The translations under genes were made by a program, and so were the position numbers. The notes below the pieces were generated by a model. The model was not told the DNA's origin. It was given only the letters and a program-made list of their open reading frames with translations, and did not search any database. DNA of 64,000 nucleotides from Olivibacter sp. XZL3 (GTDB taxonomy: Bacteria > Bacteroidota > Bacteroidia > Sphingobacteriales > Sphingobacteriaceae): assembly GCF_004368405.1 (NCBI RefSeq), contig NZ_SBJH01000112.1:21704-85703 (forward strand), read 5' to 3'. Positions 27,966 to 36,272 of the stretch are shown piece by piece (position 1 is the first letter of the stretch; every line of letters begins with the position of its first letter).

Positions 27966-29645
27966 ATGGCAGAGAATGTATATGATGCGATAGTAATCGG
28001 ATCAGGTATCAGCGGAGGCTGGGCAGCCAAAGAATTAACAGAAAAGGGCCTCAAAACAATTATGTTGGAGCGGGGTAGAAACATCGAACACATAAAAGAT
28101 TATGAAAGTCCGAATAAGAACCCTTGGGACTTTCCTCATAGAGGTGGCAGAACACAAAAGATGATCGAAGACTATCCCGTCCTGAAAAGGGATTATCCAC
28201 TCAACGAAACCAACTTGAATTATTGGGTAAATGAGAAGGAAAGTCCTTATGTGGAAATAAAACGGTTCGATTGGTATAGAGGTTATCATGTGGGGGGACG
28301 TTCCTTAATGTGGGGTCGCCAAAGTTATCGTTGGAGCGATCTGGATTTCGAAGCGAATTTAAAAGACGGAATTGCGGTGGACTGGCCTATCAGATACAAA
28401 GACATTGATCCATGGTACAGCTATGCGGAGAAATTCGCCGGCATCAGCGGAAACCGCGACGGTTTAGCGGTTTTACCAGATGGTGAGTTCATGCCTCCGA
28501 TGGAGATGAATGTGGTAGAAAAGGACGTCGCAGCAAGGATTAAACAGCATTTCGGCGGTAAACGCCACTTTATTATTGGACGTACCGCTAACATTACTGT
28601 TCCGCACAACGGCCGGGTGAACTGCCAGTACCAAAACAAATGTTGGTTGGGGTGTAATTTTGGAGCTTATTTCAGTACCCAGTCGGCAACCCTACCCGCG
28701 GCAGCAAAAACCGGTAACCTAACGGTTAGGCCTTGGTCAATCGTTACCAAAATTATCTATGACAAAGATACAAAGAAGGCAAAAGGTGTCGAGGTATTAG
28801 ATGCACAAAACAACCAGACATATGAGTATTTTGCTAAGATAATCTTCGTGAATGCTTCGGCTCTTAACTCGGCTTGGATATTAATGAACTCAGCAACCGA
28901 CGTCTGGGAAGGAGGTCTCGGCAGTAGCAGTGGCGAACTTGGCCACAATGTGATGGATCATCATCTAGGTGTAGGGGCCAGCGGAAGAGTGGAAGGCTAT
29001 GAGGATAAATATTATTTTGGTAGGCGGGCGAACGGCTTGTATATACCGCGCTTTCAGAATGTCGACGGCGACAAGAGAGATTACCTAAGAGGTTTCGGCT
29101 ATCAGGGCGCTGCCAGCAGGCAAGGCTGGAGCAGAAATGTTGCGGAAATGAGTATAGGTGCCGAGCTGAAAGAAGAACTGTGCGAACCAGGATCGTGGAC
29201 GATCGGTTTCGGTGGCTTTGGTGAAATCTTACCTTATCACGAAAACAAGATAACGCTAGATAAAGAGAAGAAAGACAAGTGGGGACTGCCCGTATTAGCC
29301 TTCGACGTCGAAATTAAAGAGAACGAGATTAAGATGCGTAAGGATATGGCAGAAGAAGCAAAAGCAATGCTGGAGGCCGTTGGCGTGAAGGATGTATTTA
29401 CATACGACCGCGAATATGGCTTCGGTCAGGGAATACATGAAATGGGGACCGCAAGAATGGGCAGAGATCCGAAAACATCTGTGTTGAACGCTAATAACCA
29501 GGTTTGGGATGCACCTAATGTGTTTGTGACAGATGGCGCTTGTATGACCTCCGCTGCATGTGTGAATCCTTCATTGACGTATATGGCATTGACAGCTCGT
29601 GCTGCCGACTTCGCTGTTAAAGAATTAAAAAAGGGCAATATTTAA
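27966..29645 (+). CDS. GMC-family FAD oxidoreductase, glucoside 3-dehydrogenase-like
   Basis: 559-residue flavoprotein. The FAD dinucleotide motif is VIGSGISGGWAAKEL (residues about 9-23), with GGRSLMWGRQSYRWSD as the second flavin segment. The C-terminal catalytic region has HEMGTARMG and, near the end, NPSLTYMALTARAADF with the usual His and Asn. Proteins of this subgroup are the catalytic subunit of membrane glucoside 3-dehydrogenases and related hexose dehydrogenases (LacA type) that work with a subunit-3 partner, here encoded by the last gene of the operon. No cytochrome c gene is seen nearby. The exact sugar is unknown. Confidence 0.88.
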   Translation: MAENVYDAIVIGSGISGGWAAKELTEKGLKTIMLERGRNIEHIKDYESPNKNPWDFPHRGGRTQKMIEDYPVLKRDYPLNETNLNYWVNEKESPYVEIKRFDWYRGYHVGGRSLMWGRQSYRWSDLDFEANLKDGIAVDWPIRYKDIDPWYSYAEKFAGISGNRDGLAVLPDGEFMPPMEMNVVEKDVAARIKQHFGGKRHFIIGRTANITVPHNGRVNCQYQNKCWLGCNFGAYFSTQSATLPAAAKTGNLTVRPWSIVTKIIYDKDTKKAKGVEVLDAQNNQTYEYFAKIIFVNASALNSAWILMNSATDVWEGGLGSSSGELGHNVMDHHLGVGASGRVEGYEDKYYFGRRANGLYIPRFQNVDGDKRDYLRGFGYQGAASRQGWSRNVAEMSIGAELKEELCEPGSWTIGFGGFGEILPYHENKITLDKEKKDKWGLPVLAFDVEIKENEIKMRKDMAEEAKAMLEAVGVKDVFTYDREYGFGQGIHEMGTARMGRDPKTSVLNANNQVWDAPNVFVTDGACMTSAACVNPSLTYMALTARAADFAVKELKKGNI

Positions 29646-29667
29646 GTTCACCAATTATATATTAATC

Positions 29668-31125
29668 ATGTCTGATACTAATAAGAAAAACAACTCACAA
29701 ACAAACGAATCGAGGAGAAGCTTCATTAAAGCTGGTGCATTAGCGGCAGCAGGTTTTATGATTGTTCCGAGACACGTTTTAGGAGGCACCGGTTTTATCG
29801 CTCCAAGTGATAAACTACAGGTTGCAGGCATCGGCGTCGGAGGGAAGGGGTCAAGCGATATCAACGCATTTTTTGAAAGTGGAAAAGCGGATATCGCCTT
29901 TTTATGTGACGTTGATGATAGAAGAGCTGCTGGTTCTGTAAAAAAGTTCCCTAAAGCTAAATACTATAAAGATTACAGAGAAATGCTTGATAAGGAACAC
30001 AAGCATATCGATGCGGTTTCTGTGTCGACTCCCGATCACAACCATGCGATTCAAGCCCTTGCTGCTATGCAATTGGGAAAGCATGTTTACGTGCAAAAAC
30101 CGTTAACTCATGACGTTTGGGAAGCGCGCGTATTAACGGATGCGGCAAAGAAATACAAAGTTGTAACACAAATGGGCAACCAGGGGGCTTCAAACGATGG
30201 TCCAAGACAAGCACGTGAGTGGTACGAGGCAGGAATCATCGGTGACGTCCACACAGTGTATTGCTGGACTGATAGACCTGTGTGGCCTTCGGGCATTAAG
30301 TGGCCTACAGAAACTGCAGAAATTCCGAAGGAATTGGATTGGGACCTATGGTTGGGTACGGCTCCTCAAAAGGATTATGTTGACAAGCTCGTACCGTTCA
30401 ACTGGCGAGGCTGGTGGGATTACGGAACGGGCGCTTTAGGCGATATGGGATGTCATTTGTTAGAATTACCTTTCAGCGTACTCGGACTGAGTTATGTACA
30501 AGACGTTCAAGCAAGTGTGGGTACTGTGTATGTCGATGAATTCAAGCGTGGGTATTTCCCTGAGAGCTGCCCTCCATCGAGTCACGCTACGCTTACGTTC
30601 CCGAAAGGAACGAGAACGAGCGAACCGGTAACATTACATTGGATGGACGGAGGTATTCAACCCGAACGCCCCGAAGAATTGGAACCAAACGAAATTTATG
30701 GCGATGGCGGAAATGGTATCTTATTAATAGGTACAAAAGGGAAAATTCTTGCCGATACCTATGGCAAAAATGCTCGTTTGTTGCCAACCTCTAAAACCTC
30801 GACCGTTAACGTGCCGAAGAAATACGATCGCGTCCCCGATCAGGAAAGAGGTCATTACGCGCAATGGGTAGAAGCCTGTATCGCCGGTTATGGTAATAAG
30901 GCGGTAAGCTCGCCTTTTGAAATTGCGGGACCGCTTACTGAGGCCTTATTGATGGCTAATTTAGCCATTAGAGGAGCCGATTTACGGATTAATAATGAAT
31001 ACCCGGGCCGTAACATTAAGTTAATGTGGGACAACAACGCCATGAAGGTCACTAACTTTGACGATGTAAACCAATTCGTTAAACGAAATTACCGATCGGG
31101 TTGGGATATAAACTATAAAATTTAA
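29668..31125 (+). CDS. Gfo/Idh/MocA-family oxidoreductase, exported
   Basis: 485-residue protein starting with a twin-arginine signal (ESRRSFIKAGALAAAGFMIV). The Rossmann domain has VAGIGVGGKGSSDI, CDVDDRRAAG and the conserved SVSTPDHNHAIQALAAMQLGKHVYVQKPLTHDVWEA segment with the EKP-like Lys (here QKP). The C-terminal domain contains WDLWLGTAP and WWDYGTGALGDMGCHLLELPF, as in exported glycoside-modifying members. Such proteins act on 3-keto-glycosides or related sugars in the periplasm, which suits the neighbouring GMC dehydrogenase. Start and spacing (22 bp after the GMC gene) are unambiguous. Confidence 0.9.
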   Translation: MSDTNKKNNSQTNESRRSFIKAGALAAAGFMIVPRHVLGGTGFIAPSDKLQVAGIGVGGKGSSDINAFFESGKADIAFLCDVDDRRAAGSVKKFPKAKYYKDYREMLDKEHKHIDAVSVSTPDHNHAIQALAAMQLGKHVYVQKPLTHDVWEARVLTDAAKKYKVVTQMGNQGASNDGPRQAREWYEAGIIGDVHTVYCWTDRPVWPSGIKWPTETAEIPKELDWDLWLGTAPQKDYVDKLVPFNWRGWWDYGTGALGDMGCHLLELPFSVLGLSYVQDVQASVGTVYVDEFKRGYFPESCPPSSHATLTFPKGTRTSEPVTLHWMDGGIQPERPEELEPNEIYGDGGNGILLIGTKGKILADTYGKNARLLPTSKTSTVNVPKKYDRVPDQERGHYAQWVEACIAGYGNKAVSSPFEIAGPLTEALLMANLAIRGADLRINNEYPGRNIKLMWDNNAMKVTNFDDVNQFVKRNYRSGWDINYKI

Positions 31126-31147
31126 CCGTTATTAAACGAATAAAGAT

Positions 31148-31717
31148 ATGAATAGAAGAGAGGCCTTAACTCGAGTAGCCTGGATAATGGGAGGCACGGT
31201 AATCGGTGCGAATCTCTTTCTTGAGGGCTGTACTCGTCCAGCGTCAAAGGACGTTGAAAGCTTATTCGAAGAAGATCAAATAGATTATTTAGGTGATATT
31301 TCCGAAACGATTTTGCCTAAAACTTCTACACCCGGCGCAAAAGAGGCCGGCGTAGGGGCCTTTATACCCGTGATGGTTCGTGATTGTTATACTGAAGCAG
31401 ATCAAAAGGTTTTTCTTGAAGGACTGGGTAAGCTGGAAGACGCGTCAAAAGCTAAATACAGTAAGAAGTTTCAAGAGTTATCTAAAGAAGAGCGTACTAG
31501 CTTGCTAACTGAAATCGATAAGGAAGCGAGGGAATACAGCACCAATAAAAAAGACGATGATCCGAATCATTATTTCAGCATGATTAAGCAGCTTACCTTA
31601 CTTGGCTTCTTCACTTCTGAATTAGGGGCTACGAAAGCGCTGAGATATGTAAAAATCCCTGGTCGCTATGATGGCAATTTTCCTTATAAAAAGGGAGATA
31701 AAGCCTGGGCAACCTAG
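31148..31717 (+). CDS. Gluconate 2-dehydrogenase subunit 3-family protein
   Basis: 189 residues with an N-terminal Tat-like or lipoprotein signal (MNRREALTRVAWIMGG, then FLEGC). The body has the family pattern LGDISETILPKTSTPGAKEAGVGAFIPVMVRDCY and the HYFSMIKQLTLLGFFTSELGATKAL segment. It is the small partner of GMC dehydrogenases (LacC-like), needed for export or assembly of the catalytic subunit. Usually it precedes the GMC gene; here it is two genes downstream. A strong terminator follows at 31743. Confidence 0.88.
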   Translation: MNRREALTRVAWIMGGTVIGANLFLEGCTRPASKDVESLFEEDQIDYLGDISETILPKTSTPGAKEAGVGAFIPVMVRDCYTEADQKVFLEGLGKLEDASKAKYSKKFQELSKEERTSLLTEIDKEAREYSTNKKDDDPNHYFSMIKQLTLLGFFTSELGATKALRYVKIPGRYDGNFPYKKGDKAWAT

Positions 31718-31742
31718 ATTACCCTAGTGAAAATCATCATAG

Positions 31743-31778
31743 AAAGGTGTTCAAAAATTATTGGACACCTTTTTTTCG
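31743..31778 (+). terminator. Rho-independent terminator of the GMC operon
   Basis: AAAGGTGTTCA (31743-31753) pairs with TGGACACCTTT (31762-31772) with one G-U pair, followed by a run of T. It closes the four-gene unit starting at 26655. Confidence 0.85.
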
Positions 31779-31811
31779 GTCGCTATCTGCAAAACGATTT
31801 GAATAAAATTG

Positions 31812-31819
31812 GTAATTTT
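31812..31819 (+). promoter_or_regulatory. -7 promoter element for trmN6
   Basis: TAATTTTG is an exact TAnnTTTG match ending 10 bp before the ATG at 31830. Transcription would start only a few bases before the start codon, giving a very short leader. No -33 partner is clear. Confidence 0.4.
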
Positions 31820-31829
31820 GCACCGGTTT

Positions 31830-32552
31830 ATGGAGACGCACCCTTCGTTATTTAAATTCAAACAATTCCATGTGGATCAAACTGATGCCGGTATGAAAAT
31901 AAATACCGATGGTGTGCTGTTGGGCGCCTTAGCAAGTTGCGCTGCGCCCGGCCGTATACTAGACATCGGATCAGGAACCGGCGTAATTGCGATGATGATG
32001 GCACAACGTTTTCCGGCGGCCATTATTGATGCCATTGAAAAGGATGAATGGGCAGCACAATTGTCTGACAGGAATTTTAAGAACTCGGTTTTTTCGAAAC
32101 GTATGCATGCTTATTGCACTGTTTTTCAGGAGTTCTCGCCACAGGGTGCCTACGATTTGATTGTCAGCAATCCGCCTTTTTTTTTGAATGCGCTGCGGAG
32201 CCCAAATGAGAGAAAGTCCATAGCACGTCATACCGATGAATCGTTTTACGAGGAGCTGATTGAGAAAGCGTTTAACTGGCTTAATGAGGGAGGCGAATTA
32301 CAGCTCGTGCTACCTCCGAATATCAGTGCACACATTCAGCGATACGCTAACGAGTCGGGAGGCTTTTGCCTCGCGAAAACGATCTACTTAAAGTCTTTTG
32401 AAGATAGTGAGCCATTCCGGCACATAATATCTTTGAGAAAAAACGGAACCGCTGAATGCACCGAAGAGATCGCCTTCACGATATATCAACAAAAAGGCGT
32501 GTATTCGGTAGCCTACAAAGAGCTTTTAAAGCCATTTTTTGTTAATTTTTAA
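31830..32552 (+). CDS. trmN6: tRNA1(Val) (adenine37-N6)-methyltransferase
   Basis: SAM-dependent methyltransferase of the TrmN6/YfiC family that makes m6A37 in tRNA-Val. The N-terminal FKFKQFHVDQTDAGMKINTDGVLLGA block is diagnostic, followed by the SAM-binding ILDIGSGTGVIAMMMAQR and the catalytic NPPFF motif. The ATG at 31830 is preferred; a TTG at 31809 would lie upstream of the predicted transcription start. 240 residues, normal for the family. It is followed by idi after 30 bp. Confidence 0.92.
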   Translation: METHPSLFKFKQFHVDQTDAGMKINTDGVLLGALASCAAPGRILDIGSGTGVIAMMMAQRFPAAIIDAIEKDEWAAQLSDRNFKNSVFSKRMHAYCTVFQEFSPQGAYDLIVSNPPFFLNALRSPNERKSIARHTDESFYEELIEKAFNWLNEGGELQLVLPPNISAHIQRYANESGGFCLAKTIYLKSFEDSEPFRHIISLRKNGTAECTEEIAFTIYQQKGVYSVAYKELLKPFFVNF

Positions 32553-32582
32553 CGCATTAAGAACCGTGAGGGTGCAGAGTTT

Positions 32583-33113
32583 ATGAAAGAGGTAATATTA
32601 GTAAACGAACAAGACGAGGCTGTCGGTAGCATGGAGAAATTAGAGGCTCACCAAAAGGGCTTATTACATCGAGCTTTCAGCATTTTCATTTTTAATCCGG
32701 ACGGAGAATTGCTTTTACAAAGGCGTGCTATCGAAAAATATCACAGTGGCGGATTGTGGACGAACACTTGCTGTAGTCATCCGGAACCGGGCGAGAGTTT
32801 ATTGTCGGCAGGAAATCGCAGGCTGATGGAAGAAATGGGGTTTAGTGCCTCCATTAGGCCTCTTTTTGCCTTTGTATATAAAGCCCCATTTCCTAATGGC
32901 TTGATAGAACACGAATTCGACCATGTATTTGTAGGAGAATTCAATGGACCAGTGCAAGCTAATGAGGAAGAGGTTATGGAATATAAGTGGATTTCCTATC
33001 AAAGTCTAAAAGAAGTGACTTTGTCCAAGCCGGAAAATTTTACTTTCTGGTTCTTAGAAGTCTACGACCGCGTTTTTAAGCAGTATGCCGAAATGAACAA
33101 TAGCAGGCTTTGA
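32583..33113 (+). CDS. idi: Isopentenyl-diphosphate delta-isomerase, type I
   Basis: Nudix-fold isomerase interconverting IPP and DMAPP in isoprenoid synthesis. The active-site cysteine and metal ligands lie in WTNTCCSHPEPGES, and the Nudix-like helix is SAGNRRLMEEMGF; the catalytic Glu region is EHEFDHVFVGEF, followed by EEEVMEYKWIS. The 176-residue length fits bacterial type I enzymes. It follows trmN6 by 30 bp and may share its transcript; a tRNA-Leu gene with its own promoter follows. Confidence 0.95.
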   Translation: MKEVILVNEQDEAVGSMEKLEAHQKGLLHRAFSIFIFNPDGELLLQRRAIEKYHSGGLWTNTCCSHPEPGESLLSAGNRRLMEEMGFSASIRPLFAFVYKAPFPNGLIEHEFDHVFVGEFNGPVQANEEEVMEYKWISYQSLKEVTLSKPENFTFWFLEVYDRVFKQYAEMNNSRL

Positions 33114-33253
33114 ACTCAAAGCATTTGTTACACTTACAATTGTTATTTAAAGCAAAAAATAAATCTTTGTAAAAGAGTTCTTTATGCATGATAGCCAAAT
33201 TGCTGGTAAGAAAAATTTTTTGAACCAAAAACGAGTACTATATTTGCAAGCAT

Positions 33254-33336
33254 GCCCGGGTGGCGAAATTGGTAAACGTTGCGGTCTCAGAAGCCGTTGA
33301 GCTTGGCTCTTGAGGGTTCGAGTCCCTCCTCGGGCA
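33254..33336 (+). tRNA. tRNA-Leu (anticodon CAG)
   Basis: The acceptor stem GCCCGGG pairs with CTCGGGC with one G-U pair. The anticodon loop CTCAGAA gives CAG at 33288-33290, and a long variable arm of the leucine type (GAGCTTGGCTCTTGA) follows. The T arm has GGTTCGAGTCC. The discriminator is A; CCA is not encoded. A promoter-like TTTG (33219-33222) and TATATTTG (33239-33246), 16 nt apart, lies directly upstream. Confidence 0.96.
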
Positions 33337-33482
33337 CATAGGCAAGGTTGTAAACGATAGTTTGCAACCTTTCTCGTTTTATTAAGGCGAGTTTGGCGTA
33401 TAAACGCGGCTTTTCTTTCGGTACCACTGAATCTAAACTACACATTTACATTTTCCTGACAGATTTATTCCGCTCTGGCGAG

Positions 33483-33490
33483 TATTTTTG
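33483..33490 (+). promoter_or_regulatory. -7 promoter element overlapping a leaderless start
   Basis: TATTTTTG is an exact TAnnTTTG match that ends 4 bp before the ATG at 33495. If used, the transcript would begin at or about the start codon, giving a leaderless mRNA. Confidence 0.35.
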
Positions 33491-33494
33491 TGCC

Positions 33495-33833
33495 ATGTTG
33501 CATTTTTTTCGAGGCACCGCTTTCCGTTATGTATTTAGTTCGCTTTTAATTGCTCTTTTTGCTTTAAAAACGGCAGGAATTGTCTTCACTTACCATACGA
33601 GTAAAGATGCCAGCGCCTTCAAAGCGTACGAGGATAATGAAAAACGGGAAAAGGGAGAACGAAAAGATGCAGGTGACCGATATAAATCCAACGATTTCCT
33701 ACAAGTTGATGTCATCCATAATGTCGGTCTTATAGAAAAAGACCTGGTAAGAAAACGCAGTCTGGGCGCTTTTTTTTATCATTTTTGCCATATTGATGCT
33801 GTACCCTCGCCGCCTCCGGATAAAATAGTCTAG
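33495..33833 (+). CDS. Small membrane protein preceding the export operon
   Basis: 112 residues with one N-terminal hydrophobic helix (FRYVFSSLLIALFALKTAGIVF), then a charged stretch (KAYEDNEKREKGERKDAGDRYKSND) and a conserved-looking tail, FYHFCHIDAVPSPPPDKIV. It looks like the small proteins that precede metal or drug efflux operons in Bacteroidota, but no function is known. The ATG at 33495 is preferred to an upstream TTG at 33393 because the promoter-like element at 33483 would exclude the latter. The ABC membrane protein gene starts 91 bp downstream. Confidence 0.65.
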   Translation: MLHFFRGTAFRYVFSSLLIALFALKTAGIVFTYHTSKDASAFKAYEDNEKREKGERKDAGDRYKSNDFLQVDVIHNVGLIEKDLVRKRSLGAFFYHFCHIDAVPSPPPDKIV

Positions 33834-33924
33834 TCGCATTTATATAACGTTTAATACAAAGTAGTTAAGGAATTTTAGCTACAGGACTAGATTTATTGAC
33901 TTCTATCCAAATTTAAAGGCATTA

Positions 33925-34932
33925 ATGAAAAAGAAACACGCGGAGTCTTCGCTTACTCCTTTGCAAAGGTTAATAGGAATATTACATCCAGAGCGGAAGA
34001 CCATCAATTATATTTTTTTATACGCTATTATTATAGGCGTTTTCAGTTTAACGATTCCACTTGGAATCACAGCTGTATTCAATTTACTCAGCAATGGAGC
34101 GATGTATAGTTCTACCTATATTCTCATTGTCATTGTGCTCTTTGCGGTGTCGTTAGGCGGCATCGCATTGATTGGACAACTCAGCTTAGTGGAATATCTC
34201 GAACAGAAAATCTTCCTCAAATACTCCATTGAATTTGCCTATCGGCTGCCTAGGATCAAGCGCTCGGAGCTGGAAGGCGAGAATTTAGTGGAATTAGTGA
34301 ATCGTTTTTTTGATGTGATCGTGATCCAGAAAGGAATCATCAAACTGCTCATCGACATCATTGCTGCTGTGGTCACCATTTTCTTTAGCGTGATCTTACT
34401 TTCCTTTTACCACCCGGTTTTTTTAAGCTTTGGGTTGGTCATCATTATTGCCGTTGCCGTAATTATCGCGGTCTATTACCAGCGCGGTTTATCAAGCAGC
34501 ATTGAAGAGTCGCAACATAAATACGAGAACGTAGCTTATTTAGAGGGAGTGGCAAAAAACATCGATGCGTATCGTGGAAATAAAGAGATGATGAAGAAAG
34601 TCATTTCTGATACCGATGCTATCACCAGCAAGTACTTGGCATCCAGAAATAGTCATTTCAGAATATTGAAGCGGTTTTTCGCCGGATCGGTAGTGATACG
34701 GACGCTCTTATTCGGTTTGATGCTGTTCTTGGGTTCCTATTTTGTAATTGAAAGAGAAATGACCTTCGGTCAATTTGTGGCTGCAGAAGTAGTGGTTGTA
34801 CAAATAGGATATGCAGTAGAAAAATTAATGACAAATCTCGACACAATTTTTGACATGTTAACTGGAACAGTGAAACTTGCAGCGGTGACGGATTTGGAAA
34901 TGGAAGAGGAGGCCATTGATTATGGGAAATAA
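33925..34932 (+). CDS. ABC-exporter transmembrane domain protein lacking an ATPase domain
   Basis: 335 residues resembling the membrane half of an HlyB/MsbA-type type I exporter: six hydrophobic helices (TINYIFLYAIIIGVFSLTIP, then TYILIVIVLFAVSLGGIALIG, and so on) and the intracellular-loop segments VEYLEQKIFLKYSIEFAYRLPRIK and NVAYLEGVAKNIDAYRGNKEM. It ends at residue 335 with no Walker A, signature or Walker B motif. The stop overlaps the HlyD start by 11 bp, so this is a natural end, not a broken gene inside a longer frame. The energy source could be an ATPase encoded elsewhere, or the protein may have another role. Confidence 0.82.
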   Translation: MKKKHAESSLTPLQRLIGILHPERKTINYIFLYAIIIGVFSLTIPLGITAVFNLLSNGAMYSSTYILIVIVLFAVSLGGIALIGQLSLVEYLEQKIFLKYSIEFAYRLPRIKRSELEGENLVELVNRFFDVIVIQKGIIKLLIDIIAAVVTIFFSVILLSFYHPVFLSFGLVIIIAVAVIIAVYYQRGLSSSIEESQHKYENVAYLEGVAKNIDAYRGNKEMMKKVISDTDAITSKYLASRNSHFRILKRFFAGSVVIRTLLFGLMLFLGSYFVIEREMTFGQFVAAEVVVVQIGYAVEKLMTNLDTIFDMLTGTVKLAAVTDLEMEEEAIDYGK

Positions 34933-36268
34933 AATTGTTCTGGAGAAGTCGATTCCATGGGAGGGACTGTCGACCGAAGGACGTGCAGGGCTTTTGAAAA
35001 TCAAAGGTATATTACGATTAGGACGTATCGTTTATAGCGCAATAATTGTGTTCGTGATCACGCTTTTTCTGCCGTGGCGACAAACGATTCCTGGTAAAGG
35101 ATCTGTGACTGCTTTGCGGCCGGAGGATCGCCCACAAACCGTTCAAAACCAGATTGGTGGTCGCATCGAGCGCTGGGCTGTTAAAGAAGGAGACGAAGTA
35201 CAGCAAGGCGATACACTTTTGGTTATTTCAGAGACCACCTCATCTTATTTTGACCCTGAATTGCCCATTCGCCTACGTGAGCAGCTGCTCGCGAAAAAGA
35301 ACAGCGAACAAGCGGCTGATCAAAAAATGACAGCCACCAAAGCGCAGATAGAAGCGTTAACTTCGGGGTTACGTTATCAATTGGAGGCTGCAAAAAACAA
35401 AGTGATCCAGTCTCAGAACCTCGTTAAAATCGATAGCGCAGATCTCGTTGCCGTCGACAGCTTCTATAGAACGAGTGTAGCGCGCTTGAAACGCTATGAA
35501 GAAGGCTACAAAAACGGACTTTTTTCGCTTACTGATATCGAAACCAGGCGGCTGAATTTGCAGAATGACCAAGCAAAAGTGATCAGCGCTGAAAATAAAC
35601 TAACTAACTCCAGACAAGCGCTGATGAATGCGGTTATTGACCTAGATAACATCAAAGCAAAATACAGCGAAGCGCTTGCCAAAGCACAATCTGATTTAGG
35701 AACCGCTCTGTCCAGTAAGGCTTCTGCGGAGGGTGATATTGCTAAACTACGCAATGAGATTGCCAACATTGACATTCGGCGTAGCCTATATGTGGTAAGG
35801 GCTCCTCAAAGTGGCTACGTAGTGAAGACCCTTAAGGCAGGTATAGGAGAAAACGTCAAGGAAGGCGAGTCTATTGCTACGTTGCAACCCAAAACGCCGA
35901 TGATCGCCGCGGAATTGTATGTGGACGCCATGGATGTACCATTGATTACGAAGGGAAATGATGTCCGTCTCCAATTTGAGGGTTGGCCTTCCGTGCAATT
36001 TTCGGGTTGGCCCTCCGTAGCTGTTGGGACTTTTGCTGGTGAAGTGGCCGTAATCGATCGCGTAAACAGTGCCAATGGAAAATACCGCTTATTGATCCGG
36101 CCAATGCTGCCCGTTCCGGAAAAGGATGAGCCATGGCCAGAGAAGTTGCGACTTGGATCGGGCGTATATGGGCGGGTAATCTTACGGTCCGTACCAGTAT
36201 GGTATGAAATATGGCGGCAATTAAACGCTTTTCCGCCGAACCTGGAAAGAGAACCAAAAGGCGAATAA
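34922..36268 (+). CDS. HlyD-family membrane fusion protein
   Basis: 448-residue periplasmic adaptor with one N-terminal anchor helix (VYSAIIVFVITLFLPW), a biotinyl-lipoyl-like half (GGRIERWAVKEGDEVQQGDTLLVIS), a long coiled coil (about residues 115-280) and the second lipoyl half (VVRAPQSGYVVKTLKAGIGENVKEGESIATLQP), then a beta-barrel region with QFEGWPSVQFSGWPSVAVGTFAGEV. It would link the inner-membrane protein to the TolC-type channel next to it. The start overlaps the preceding gene by 11 bp; an upstream TTG at 34916 adds only two residues. Confidence 0.9.
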   Translation: MGNKIVLEKSIPWEGLSTEGRAGLLKIKGILRLGRIVYSAIIVFVITLFLPWRQTIPGKGSVTALRPEDRPQTVQNQIGGRIERWAVKEGDEVQQGDTLLVISETTSSYFDPELPIRLREQLLAKKNSEQAADQKMTATKAQIEALTSGLRYQLEAAKNKVIQSQNLVKIDSADLVAVDSFYRTSVARLKRYEEGYKNGLFSLTDIETRRLNLQNDQAKVISAENKLTNSRQALMNAVIDLDNIKAKYSEALAKAQSDLGTALSSKASAEGDIAKLRNEIANIDIRRSLYVVRAPQSGYVVKTLKAGIGENVKEGESIATLQPKTPMIAAELYVDAMDVPLITKGNDVRLQFEGWPSVQFSGWPSVAVGTFAGEVAVIDRVNSANGKYRLLIRPMLPVPEKDEPWPEKLRLGSGVYGRVILRSVPVWYEIWRQLNAFPPNLEREPKGE

Positions 36269-36272
36269 GAAC

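Noticed and set aside
35964..36020. Near-duplicate GWPSV segments in the HlyD-type protein considered as a DNA repeat
   Set aside because: The repeated residues are part of a segment common in this adaptor family, not a recent duplication.
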